Positions 1 to 10,400 of a stretch of 64,000 nucleotides of DNA are shown in pieces; position 1 is the first letter of the stretch, and each line of letters begins with the position of its first letter. The notes under the pieces were generated by a model. It had not been told where the DNA came from. It ran no database searches and saw nothing but the letters and a program-made list of their open reading frames with translations. The DNA lies in the NCBI GenBank assembly GCA_025766275.1, contig JAFKAC010000116.1, forward strand, positions 104,628 to 168,627, read 5' to 3'. The stretch is from Lactarius indigo (lineage: Eukaryota > Basidiomycota > Agaricomycetes > Russulales > Russulaceae). Made by a program: the position numbers and the translations under genes.

Positions 1-640
1 ATGAGGCGTGAGAGGTCGGAATGAGGATTTGGATGACTTAACATACAGATGGACTGGGTGCCGCACTGGGGGACCTCACATGTCCCCCACCTACCACATT
101 TCCTATGGTACTCACGTTTCCTCTGGGAGGTGACATACCATATATTACGCAATCACTTAGGTGCACGGACTATACCTTGTGTTTCATAAATCTCCCCTAA
201 AAAGGAGGACCAGTCTTGTACTGTTGTACTGTCCCAGAATATAAGCTGATTTAAAAAAAAAAAAAAGCTATAACCCCAAAGTCAAACAATATCAAACTCA
301 CTGGCACATGGGAATGAGTACGCTGAACTTGAACCTGACCAGTCAAAGGACAAGAGGGCACGGCAGCAGGAGTTGGTGAGCCCTCCTGTGTGTCTGAGGG
401 GACATTATTGACAACTTTGGCCTTCAGAGCCTTGGGAGCACATCAAGGGGGCATTGATGCAGATGTGGGAAAAAAAAAAACATTGAGTTGCTCCCACTAT
501 ATGTAATTACACGAACAGATGTAAACAGACTTGTGTGCAGTCAAGTGGACCTTGCCAAAGGTCTCCAAGTCATTGCATGGCGAACAATTACAATAATTCA
601 AACAGCCAACACTAAGACGTGAGAGTAAACAAGTCGACAG
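1..640. other. Gene-free flank with A-tracts
   Basis: I recognise no coding region here. Two A-runs occur, at about 253-266 and 471-480. The stretch just before the first run (about 210-252) weakly resembles the 3' end of the LINE at 60170-60250: both have a GTGTTTC(C/A)TAAAT-like stretch and then CCCAGAAT before the poly-A. It may be the tail of an older related LINE copy, but the match is short and by eye. Confidence 0.35.
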
Positions 641-1396
641 TATGATGACAGACAGTGAAAACATGAGCTATCAAAGTGACTTGTTTTGCTTCAGCAATGC
701 CTGCCGTTCCACGAGGTCCCCACTTTTGCACTCCACTGCTGCTTCCCTGCATCTCTTGGAACCTGAACATATGGCCAACTTCTTGGTATGGGGGAGAACA
801 AGCACCTTCTTTTTGGTGGGTTCAATGGCTGGCCAAGGAGTGTCTCCATTATTGATAGCTTTAGTGATGATGGAGATAATGACCCTGTGGTCACTGAGGG
901 CTGACATGCGGTTATTGTACTCTTGGAGTCGCGCTTGGAACCCCTTTTTGTCTTGCAACAGCTTGTCGGCAGCGGACAGTTCTGAAGATGATGTGATCCC
1001 CTGAGCACCTTCATGAAGAGCTTGATGGATCACATCGTTTATATTGAGCCTGTAAGGATGAGGCGCCTCTGGCCATTTCCTATGACGAACAGCAAGTAGC
1101 TCCTTCAAAGTGCACAGGAGTTGAGTGAGAGGGGCATTGTCATGAAAGATGAGCCCATCAAGTTCTTCTTCACCATGCATGAACATAATGTTCCCTGGTC
1201 CTCCAGAGCTTCTGAAGATTTTTGGATGAAAGACTGAGTTGACAAGACCAGATAGGTGATCCGTCTGTAGTTTGGCTTGGACATAGTGGGTAGCCATCCA
1301 TAGCAAAACAAAAAACGCGGACTCAATGTCATGAATGAAAGTCTGGTTGATCTTGGGGTTCCCAATGAGGTCCACCACCATAAACTGCCACATACC

Positions 1397-1453
1397 CTGC
1401 AAATCAATCTTCTTGTTAAGAAAGTGCCAGACAGGGGGGTCAAAATAACATAC
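1397..1453 (-). other. Intron in the FunK1 pseudogene
   Basis: A 57-nt minus-strand segment begins GTATGT and ends TTGCAG. Its removal brings STHM directly onto GMWQFM, matching the STRTGTWQFM-like stretch of FunK1 kinases. Its length is a multiple of three, so the unspliced frame also stays open. Confidence 0.6.
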
Positions 1454-1628
1454 CATATGAGTGGATTGGCAAGCCCCTCCTGCAGACAGGTCATCTGGAT
1501 CAACCATTTTACAAAGGTCCCAGTCAATGAGCATTCCACCTTGAAGTTAGAGCACTCCATCAATAGGATGTTGTTGGGGCTGATGTCGTGATGAAGGATC
1601 CTGCATTTATTGTAGGTGTCACAATGAG

Positions 1629-1680
1629 CTGGAAGCAGTCAGTCAACAGTCAAGGAAAGTAGAGAGGGCAGGATACGCAC
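1629..1680 (-). other. Intron in the FunK1 pseudogene
   Basis: A 52-nt minus-strand segment begins GTGCGT, carries CTGACTGACTG as a branch-site candidate and ends TTCCAG. Splicing gives LIAHCDTYNKCRILHHDIS, which matches the family region before the catalytic loop. Without splicing the frame stops at TGA. Confidence 0.65.
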
Positions 1681-3392
1681 CAATCAATGCTGTGAGAATG
1701 GCGCATACCATGTCCTTACTGCATTGGAAGGTTTCCAACTTTTTACCAATGTCATCAAGGATTAATTGGTGGTGGCGGTGAGGGGTGAATTTGTGTTTCA
1801 ACAATGTCAGTGCCCAGGGTGCATTAGCAAATTGGCTAGTACACATAGAGTGGTAGATGTCCTCGCCAATGCCACCAGAGGCCAAGCAGCAAGGGACATT
1901 GGGTATGCACGCACGGTTAAGAATCATGTAGAGCTCACCCTCCCTCTTTATTCCATCACAGGCAACCCTCCAGGAATCTTTGAAGAAGACAATGCAGTCC
2001 CTATGGATGTCATATGCAATTGAGGTGTGAGTTGTGTGGCCAGGAGGCATATAAAATCAGGCGACAGGTGGTTTGATGATGTACTTGCCCCACTCAGACT
2101 TGTGTCCTCAAAGAGGGACAGTGACGACGAGAAGCCCCTTGAGAAATGAGAAATTCGTTGCTAGCACAAGCAGCTTTCAGTGTCTCCACTTGTCTGGCAA
2201 CGTGAACACTGACATCATGTCCTTGCACCGGTCTCTCTGCTTGGTCATAAAGAGTGAAGAAATCCAATAGTGCAGGATTGTGTTGATAATAGATAGGTGC
2301 GGTGATGATTGCACCACTTTGATCCCATCGAATGAGCCATGCGTAATCCTTGACCACGAGGACGCTGAAGACATGTGTGCAGTACTGGCAGTCTAGTTGC
2401 AAAGCCATGTACATAGTAATTTGACCAGCTGTTGTGATCCCTTTGGGCTTTTGACTCATGATTTGAGTGGGACTTGAAACGGCTGGCCCTTCATCTGTGA
2501 AATCGGTCAAGAAGGCATCTTCCTCCGCTCTGCATCTAAACTCAATGCAGAAGTCACTGAAAGAAGAATTGTTGTCAGTGAAGTTTTTGCTGGATTCATT
2601 GTAAACTGTACAGTCGGGCAAGAAGGAAACTGAGTGCTCAGCAAGGGCCTTGTCTGATGAGCGTGATGTGTTGCAAATATAGATTGTCTTGAGGTGTGGT
2701 TGAACAATATTGATCTAAGAGCTCATTTTCAGTACCTAAAGTGCTGTGGGAGGTCCAAATACTCACAAATGCCTGGTACATCAAGGTCTCAGACCGAGAG
2801 TTGGCTAGAGCATCAAACATGCCAGCCTCAAAGCTTGAAGCCCAAGATTGTGAACCCAAAAGAAAAGTGGAAAGAAACTCTTGAGGAGGCATAGGGCCAA
2901 CAAAAAATGGGGCCATTTCCTGTGACATGACACATAAGATTTGATCTTGTGAGAGGTACCTTGCATTAAGATATCCAGTCGTCGAGCTGCACGTGTGCAC
3001 TGGGGTCACAAAAGGAACAGGCACTTTGTTGGAGTTTGGGAGGGTGACCATCGTGAAGGGCTTGGTGTACACTGTACAAAGAGATAGATTACAAACAAGT
3101 TGAAACAACTGAGACTTGAGTATGTGGTGCTCTGTGATTTTGCTTGGTCAGTTGAGAGGGATAGTGGTTTAGCCACCTGGCAAGCTGAATTGGAGCTGAG
3201 CAGAGCTGCTGAGTGGAGCTGGAACAGACCTATCCAAATGTGGATTCAAGTCTGTGCTCAGCTACATCCAGCTATGTACAAGCCAGCTGCAGCTCTTGGC
3301 TGAAGCTGGGAAAAGCTGCAAGTTCCTGCAACACTACTCAGGACAGAGGGGGCAGCCATTGGGATGAGCAGCAGGAAAGAGTCATGCCCTTG

Positions 3393-5000
3393 CTAAAGGG
3401 GCACAGTCAAGCCCATGCCAGTCCTCTTAGCAGGTTTCTGGCAATGGGGTGCCTTTGGTGGGGTGGAAGATGATGTTAAGCCCCCCTCCTTTCCCTGCAG
3501 TGCAGGCTCAGGTGTGGGGGTGTCCACTGGGGCAAGTGGGGCCAATGCAGGCATTGGGGGACTATCTGCACACATCACCTCAGGGGATGGGATAAAGGGC
3601 TCCTTCAGTACAGCACAGAGGTCAGTGGGTTTCACTGGAAGAGGGTGTGGCCCTGGGCAAGTACGAAGGTCCACCAAGCAGATGGTATCTGCCAAGTGTT
3701 CCATGCACACAGTGAGAGGGGCCAACAACTCATGGACAGCAGCAATAATGTGCACCTCCAAATCGAGTGGCCCATCATCAACTGCTCTGTCCTGGCCTCG
3801 AGGGATGGAGGGGTTGTCCTCCATGGCATTTGCAGGATTGTGCATGGAGCTACCCATGGAGTGCAAAGCCACCATACCCTCATTGATCTGCAAGGAACAG
3901 ACCATTTCTGGTCAATCAGTCATGAGTGGAGCTGAGGGAGCCTCACCAGCAGGTGCCTTTGCAGGTACCAAGTAGAGGTCCTCCACTGAACTAGTATATC
4001 CAGGGTCATAGGCCTGGTCTATAACAGTGAGCACATAACAGTGAGCACCACAGCAGCCACAGAAGTGGTGACAACACCTTCTTCCATGGGCTGAGCTGGC
4101 TCAGCAATCATCATTGGCATGTCAGTTTCCTCAGGAACAAATGTCACAGCCAGTGCTGCAGACAAATCAGAGGAGGTGGGGCAGGGCAAGCCATTGCTGG
4201 TACACTTAGTGTTATGATCTGACACTTCGGACCTCAGTCACAGTATGTCTCCACCCTGCCTTTCCCCTTCTGTACTATACCTTGTTACCAAAGGAGCTAC
4301 TATTACTAGTGGCGTTGTTTCTTTTGATCCGAACTCCTGCTTGCTCCATTTAGTCTCTTTGATATTGTGTGGACTTGTGTTCATGTTGTTTGGAACCCTG
4401 TCCTATATAAACCTGTACCATAGACCGTAGGAAGCCAGACTTGGCTTCGTTTGCAATCTAGCAACCTTGCCTCTGTACTTTGGTGTGACTTCGCCTTATT
4501 CCCCTCTTCTTGTGCATCCCCTACCTCAGTCCCTAACCAGGACACTTCGAAGTCTTTGCAGTTGAACTATATCAATGCGTCACACCTGTTATACTCTGTG
4601 CACTAGCAAGATCAAGTGTAGAGAAGTGTCAGACACTTCGGACGAGGAGTCCTACATTACAGAGTAGTGCTGCACCCTGTGCCACACTTTCACCACTTGT
4701 ATTTCATAGCAATAAGACAATAGAAGTCTTCGCTTGATACTTGTGTGATTAGACACCTTTAGGACCCACGCCCCTGCTAGGGCGTAACACTTAGTCCCAG
4801 ACAGAGGCATGGGCGATTGGCCATGCTGCACATTGAGTTGTTGGGCCACAGTTTTAGACTTGGGCCCCTTCTTCTTCTTGTTTTTGAGGGCAGCAATTGC
4901 CTGCTCCTCACAATGATCAGTGTCTGTGTTGCATTTTGTGGTGGCCCACAGGGTCTCCCAGTACTTTGCCATGCATTCTGCTGTCGCAGCCTTTGTTATG
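3393..5000 (-). pseudogene. Relic of LINE ORF1 (Gag-like), antisense
   Basis: The minus strand carries a diverged copy of the ORF1 of the LINE at 15561-60264. Shared stretches, reading 5' to 3': DHCEEQAIAALKNKKKK (about 4870-4920) against DH-stop-EEQALVSLKKKSKK at 52450; VEDLY (about 3970) against QEDLY; and SSMHNPANAMEDNPS (about 3810-3850) against SSMHNPANVMEANPS at 52850. Proline-rich low-complexity sequence follows in both. The relic is interrupted by a TGA near 3912 and by a solo LTR (4210-4789) inserted in the coding stretch. No zinc knuckles or ORF2 are attached, so it is a fragment. Only the boundary at 3393, where the frame closes, is defined. The upstream limit is approximate. Confidence 0.7.
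4210..4789 (+). repeat. Solo LTR of the Gyp-2 family
   Basis: This 580-bp unit runs from TGTTATGATC to GGGCGTAACA and matches the two LTRs of Gyp-2 (24990-25569 and 42160-42739) over its length. It is flanked by a perfect 5-bp duplication, CTTAG (4205-4209 and 4790-4794). With no internal domain and intact flanks, it is a solo LTR left by LTR-LTR recombination. TATATAA and the self-priming sequence AGACTTGGCTT are both still visible in it. Confidence 0.95.
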
Positions 5001-5240
5001 GCTCAGCTGGGCCATCAACCTTCTTGGCTTCAAATGAGAACTTCTGTTGGGAGAAGTTTGGGAGCTCTGCTGGCAAGGATTCGGGCTTAGTGAGAAGAGG
5101 GTTGGGAACTTGCAGGGCAAGTGAAGGAAGTGAAACAAGTAGCTGGATTCAAATGAAGAGTAGACAAGTATCTATGTTGTTACAAGCCTCTACTTATACT
5201 CCTACAAGACTGGGTTTTTCTAAGCTATTTTCTAACATAC

Positions 5241-5316
5241 GTGAGCTGGCAAACCGTGAGCTGGCATACAGTGAGTTGGCATACTACAAGTCATCAAACC
5301 TGTGAGCTGGCAGGAC
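5241..5316. repeat. 15-bp minisatellite
   Basis: Tandem units of about 15 bp based on GTGAGCTGGCATAC: 5241-5255, 5256-5270, 5271-5285, a degenerate unit at 5286-5301, and one more at 5302-5316. Plus-strand translation gives a repeated REL(A)-type pentapeptide, but I see no gene using it. Confidence 0.75.
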
Positions 5317-6085
5317 TTCTGTTATACAAAGAGAAAGAGCAGATGGAATCCAAATCCTTGAGCGTGACCATGTTGTCATGGAGGTGTGACATAGCCCCCT
5401 TTCTTGGTTCGACATCCTGTTGATTAATCTCCACAATCTTTGACTTCATAATTGATGTCAAAGATGTCATCCATTGTGAACACATGATCTTCAAGTTTGT
5501 GATTGTGGCGTTTGGCAGCTTCTCAGGCCTTGCATTGGGCATAGGGGTGAGAAGAATGGTGGTGTTGATTGAGGCTTTGTGTAGCATGCTCCCGATCGAT
5601 GGCTCATCCAGCTAGCATGAGCCAGGTGCAATGAGTGAGTACATGGGTGTGAGCTCAATTGATGAGGCAAATATGCCGGTCAAGGCACCAAGTGTGCAGC
5701 TGGTGACACTCAAAAGCGAGGTGATCGAGCTGGCCGCACCATGTACAAGGAGGCATTCTGTTGGGTGGGATGCCTTGGGTGCATCGTTCTTGATCAGACC
5801 GTCAGATTTGCTGCTGTCGGGTAGTAGGAGAAAAGGTAGGTTCCATCGACCCTCAGTTTTCTTCATCATGGAGTTGTGGATACTTGAGATGTTGGGCGAC
5901 ATGCACAGCTTTGGCATATGAACGGGCCATAGGTCAGGGTGGCACCAGGAGTGGGACTGGGTCGGTATGTGTGTAGTTGTGGTGGTGCCAGAGTTGGGGG
6001 TTGACTTGAGGAAGAGGTAGAGCATACTGGATGAGGGTGGTGGGTAGTGGATGAGGAAGATGTTCGAATATATGAGACACTATAT
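5317..6085 (-). other. Probable 3' part of Gyp-5, unrecognised
   Basis: This stretch lies just beyond the Cop-1 insertion, in the 3' direction of the minus-strand Gyp-5. If Cop-1 and one TATAT copy are removed, the Gyp-5 minus-strand frame runs across the junction (KLANIVSHIFEHLPHP...) for about 40 more codons before a stop near 5970. That places at least 5970-6085 in Gyp-5's 3' accessory coding region. The rest holds minus-strand open stretches of 97 and 137 codons that I do not recognise. No Gyp-5 LTR could be identified. Confidence 0.4.
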
Positions 6086-6711
6086 TGTTGATAAGTGACC
6101 CTTGCGCACTTAGCGGCTCGTACGGACCGGACTTGCAGCACGGACTGCTTTAGATTAGATATACAGGACTTGTAGATTAGATACTGTTTGATCTGTACAA
6201 TCTGGACTTACCATTGCGTCATCTATGACATCACTGTACTTCTATGACATCATGCATCCGGACTCTGCGTTGTATAACGCTTTTGTACTTGTCTTTGTTC
6301 TTTACTTAGTATTATCTTTATTATGATGTCAGTATGATATCATGTAGTTCTGGACTCTCCTTGTTCTCCTTTCTCTTGTTCTCAAAGCGTCCACTCCCTT
6401 GTCCCTTTGTAGAACAAATAACACCTTTGTATTCTGTGACTAGCGTTACTTACCTTGTACTACTGTCACCCTCTGTAGGAGTATAAGTAGAGTACCATGT
6501 ACGCTCCTGGTCCACATCAGTTCTCACTGTTTGTGTGCCAGGTAAGCTTCCTTCACTCCAATGTAACAATATCAGTTCTCACTGTTTGTGTGCCAGACAC
6601 CCTCTGCTTCACTGCTTGACATTCCCCTCTGCTGCTAACCAGCTTGCCACTAGTATCTCACCACAGACTCTTTGCCTCTGTGAGTACTGGTTATGTCTTT
6701 GCTGTTCATCA
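6086..6711 (+). repeat. Cop-1 5' LTR
   Basis: TGTTGATAAG...TTCATCA, 626 bp. A TATA-type promoter element, GTATAAGTAG, lies at 6481-6490, about 30 nt before the first copy of the internal 26-bp direct repeat. Confidence 0.95.
6516..6596 (+). repeat. 26-bp direct repeat with intron-like spacing in Cop-1 LTR
   Basis: Two identical 26-bp copies (6516-6541 and 6571-6596), both ending TGTGTGCCAG, are 29 bp apart. The first copy is followed by GTAAGC, a good fungal splice donor, and the second ends in CAG. The segment 6542-6596 therefore has the form of a 55-nt intron whose removal would join the end of copy 1 to the sequence after copy 2. The same arrangement is in the 3' LTR. Splicing itself is inference. 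Confidence 0.6.
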
Positions 6712-6723
6712 GGTTATGGGCCC
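6712..6723 (+). promoter_or_regulatory. Cop-1 primer-binding site (half tRNA-iMet)
   Basis: GGTTATGGGCCC directly follows the 5' LTR. Its complement, GGGCCCATAACC, fits the anticodon arm of initiator tRNA-Met (GGGCUCAUAACC in yeast from memory) with one mismatch. Copia-type elements are known to prime with a half-tRNA-iMet cut in the anticodon loop, so this is the expected site. Confidence 0.7.
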
Positions 6724-7494
6724 TGGTGCCCTAGCCACTCCACTTGGCTGGTCACTGTCTTCCTAGGAGGACACACCAGGCTAAGGTCTGTCTGGGGCCT
6801 TACTAGCCTTGCCCAAGGCAGAGAGCAGTGGGGCGCCACTTGTCTCTGCTGAGGAACCTCCTGTGTATGTACTGCCCAGTAGTCCTACTTTCACCCCTAC
6901 TGTTTTCCTAGCCCCTGCGCTATGCGCAAGGAGACTGGGTCTGGTAGCCCCTTAACTTCAAAATATCCAGGCGTGCATGGCCCACTGGGCTGTGTATTGT
7001 GGAGCTTAGCGCCAGCTGTCTCTGGTGCTCCACACTGGGCGCAGGACCTCCTCACCATGGGAGTGTAAAACCTGGTTCAGGCTCTGGGGGGTGTTCACCA
7101 CTATGGTGTTCTGCAACCAGATACCTGCCTTGTAGCGGCAATGGGAAAGGATTCAGTAAAGCCACTTGTGGCGATGAGGCAACCAACAGGCCGAGGAGGC
7201 TGAGGTAGACAGCCTTGGGCTCTGAAAGCATTCCCTTCACCTTCCCCCTGACGCAAACCATTTGAGCTGTGTCCTAGACACATCCTGGCTGGCAGCTAGC
7301 TCATGGTATGGCAAAGGGACTCTCTCAACCTGGGCCTAGCCCTTGTATCACTGGCATACTATCAGGAGGCAGGACGCGTTAGCGTTCTGGCCTTACAGAA
7401 TCACAGACAGGAGTGGTACCCCCTCTATCTTTATGTCTTGCAAACTATGAAGCACTGTCGCTGACTGCTCCTCGGCGACAGATAAATCATCCCA
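6724..7494 (+). other. Cop-1 untranslated leader
   Basis: About 0.77 kb between the primer site and the Gag-Pol ATG with no long plus-strand frame. I count 12 ATGs in 6712-7494, close to chance. This is a useful contrast with the ATG-free leaders of the Ty3 elements here. Confidence 0.8.
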
Positions 7495-10400
7495 ATGTCT
7501 GGTTCTTCATCTACCCCTGCTGCCGGTGCTGGTGCTCCTCCCAGCCCCACTGGTGGCTCTGCAGGAGGCTCACTCCCTCCTCCTTCTGGGTCCACACCCT
7601 CTACACGTCTCTCTCAGGCCCACAGTGCCAACTTCGGCATGCCATCTGGCATCCATCTCACTCAGTTTGACGGCACTGGCTGGAACGAATGGTCTGGGAC
7701 CATTGAGGCTATCCTCACGCTGCATGAGGCTGAAGATGTGTTCACCTTGGACACACCCCCATCGGGCATCACTACTGATGAGTGGGACTCAGTCCAGCGT
7801 CGTTCCAAGGCGTACCTCCGCCTCTACCTTAAGCCAGATGTCTACTCCCTTGTAGCGGACAATATTGTCTATGCCACCTTCAAGGCGAAGTGGGACAAGC
7901 TGAGAGACGTATACGCTGGTGCTTCGGGCAGTACCACCATCTTTAACTTGTGGATCCAGTTAACGCAAGCCCGTCTCGACGACTCCGCACCCATGGCCGC
8001 TCAGCTGGCCAAGCTCAATGAGCTTAGGGTTGCCCTTTCCAACGCGCAGATGGGTGTCTCTGACGTCCAATACTGCCTCATTCTCCTCCACGCGCTGCCG
8101 CCCTCTTATGAGGTGTTGGCCTCAACCATCCTTGCCAGCGGGGCCCCCTCCGCACTCAAGCACGCTGAAATAATTGCGCGCATAGTGTCGGAAGAAGCTC
8201 GCCGCGCCGGGCCCTCTGGCTCTTCCCTCAATAAGGTGGCCCCCGTCAAGTCGACGGGCAAAAAGGGCAAAAAGGACCACTCTGGTCTGACTTGCCACTA
8301 TTGCAACAAAAAGGGCCACATCAAGCCTGACTGCAGGAAGAAGAAAAAGGATGAGGCTGACGCAAAGGAGAAGGAGAAGGCAGGCAACAAGGCCGCAAAT
8401 AGTCATATTCTTGTACCTACCACCGCCTCCATTAAGGAGGTCGAAGAGCCCGCCATAGACTGGGCTTCTCAATCTATTTCTGTTGCCTTGTATGCTGCCT
8501 CGCGCGTGCGTTGGATGATGGACAGTGGTGCTACACACCACATCACCCCACATCGGTCTGATTTCAAGGACTACACCCCAACAAAAGGCACTGTACGCCT
8601 GGGTGATAAGTCCACTATAGACCAAGTGGGTGTTGGGTCTGTCGTCTTTACTACGAGCCAAGGTATCTCTATCACTCTCAGTAATGTGCTACACCTACCA
8701 CAGGTGAAGACGCGCTTCTTGTCGACGCGTGCCCTGGCACAAAAGGGTGCTGAGATTGCCTTTGATAGTGGCTCATTTAAAATATCTATCAACCAAAAGT
8801 GTGTGGCCAAAGGCTACCTTGAGGACAACCTTTACTGGTTGGACGCAGCCAGCGTCGGCCTCAACGCCCACACAAAATCAAGTGCTGCCACACTTGATAT
8901 CTGGCATCAACGCATGGGACACATCTCCTCTGCGGCGCTGAAGGCGCATGGTCCCTCTGCCACTACTGGCATGGACATAGATAGCTCTACCACGGCCCAC
9001 ACAGTCTGCCGTGGGTGCGAGATGGGAAAATCCACTCGCCAACCCTTTTCTGCGTCCTCCAACAAGAGGACAACTCGTCAATTTGAGATTGTGCACAGTG
9101 ACCTCGCTGGTCCTATGCAGACTCAGTCCTTGCAAGGCTCGACCTACACTGCCACCTTCATAGACGACCACACTAAGTTCACTGTGGTACACTTCCTTAA
9201 GTCGAAGGACCAGTTTGCTAAGTCGCTGCAGATGTATTTGGCCTGGGGTGAAACCCAGTCTGGCCATAAACTGCGCGCTCTGCACTCTGACCGCGGTGGC
9301 GAATACATGTCGAGTGTCACACAAGACATTCTTAAGCAGAAAGGGATAGAGCATCACCTCACGATGCCGGGTTCACCACAGTCCAACGGGAAAGCCGAGC
9401 GGTTCAACCGCACCATTATGGATAAGGCAATGTCCATGCTTCACACAGCTGGCATGTCTAAAGGCTTCTGGGAGCATGCAGTGTGCGCAGCTGTGCACAT
9501 CTATAACCGCTCTCCAGTCCGTGGACTTAAGTGGCGCACTCCCTATGAGCTCTGGCACTCTGGCAAAGTGCCTGATGTCTCACATCTTCGCGTCTTTGGA
9601 TGCAAGGGGTACATGCATGTACCCGCTGATAAGCGTCGCAAATTGGATGCGAAGGCCATTGAGGTCACGCTTATTGGGTTTGAGCCCGAATCTAAGGGCT
9701 ATAAGCTCTGGGACCGCTCAACCCACTCCGTCCGAGTGTCCAGGGATGTGACATTCGACGAGAGTAGCTTTCCGTCCCTTCAGGGTGTTGAGACACACCC
9801 CACACCTTCACCACCAATGGTGCCCAGCACAACAGTGACTGCCGTGCCTCACCCGCCGGCGTTACCACCAATGCGAGCCCCCTCCCCTGCACACTCCAGT
9901 AGTAGTGAGGAGGAGGATGTAGAAAAACTCCTAGACCCCCCACAAGTCCAACCACGCCCCACCACTCCACCACCTGCTCTGCCAGCTCTGCCCACCACAC
10001 CTAAACGTGAGCAAGCCACTCCCACTTCACCCCCGCCGCGTCCTAGTGCAACGCGCATTATGCGCCATGTCCCTCCTCCCTCACCAGAAATGCCTGGGGG
10101 ATTTGAGGATCGTGCACAGCGTAGTCAGCTGTTGCGCGAAATGGACAATGCACCAAGGCGCAGTGCTCGTGCCCCTGTCCCTAATCCGCGTTACTTCAAT
10201 GCAGACAATGCGGCATGGCGCGGCAGGCGTCTGGGGTATGCGGAGTTACTAGCTGCTGCTTTTATTGGCCGAGACCCTGCAACTTATGCAGAGGCCATGC
10301 GGTCTGCAGCTGCAGATGAGTGGACTAAGGCGTGTCAGTATGAAATGGACGCCCTAGCTAAGAATGGGACTTGGGAGTTAGTGGATCTCCCGCCTAATCG

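Larger units (their letters stand above)
671..3108 (-). pseudogene. FunK1-type fungal protein kinase, decayed
   Basis: Minus-strand remnant of a fungal-specific kinase of the FunK1 family, a family usually described as expanded in mushrooms. In order from 3108 downward: an N-terminal block with GPMPPQEFLSTFL; a block with PDCTVY and WDQSGAIIT (2094-2621); HHQLILDDIG (about 1720-1760); the catalytic loop ILHHDISPNN near 1575-1596, where the usual HRD reads HHD; LIDWDL near 1510-1530; and WQFM near 1385. Two short introns fit the reading (1629-1680 and 1397-1453). Breaks: a TGA in the conserved stretch before the PPGHTT motif (2057-2059 on the plus strand), a frame change near 2100, and a one-base frameshift near 1535-1545 between the catalytic loop and LIDWDL. 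The N-terminal start is uncertain. With these lesions it is unlikely to encode a working kinase. Family assignment is from motif order, not a search. Confidence 0.75.

Noticed and set aside
3415..3975. Plus-strand 186-codon frame at 3415-3975
   Set aside because: It is the complement of the LINE ORF1 relic, whose minus-strand reading matches the ORF1 at 52850.
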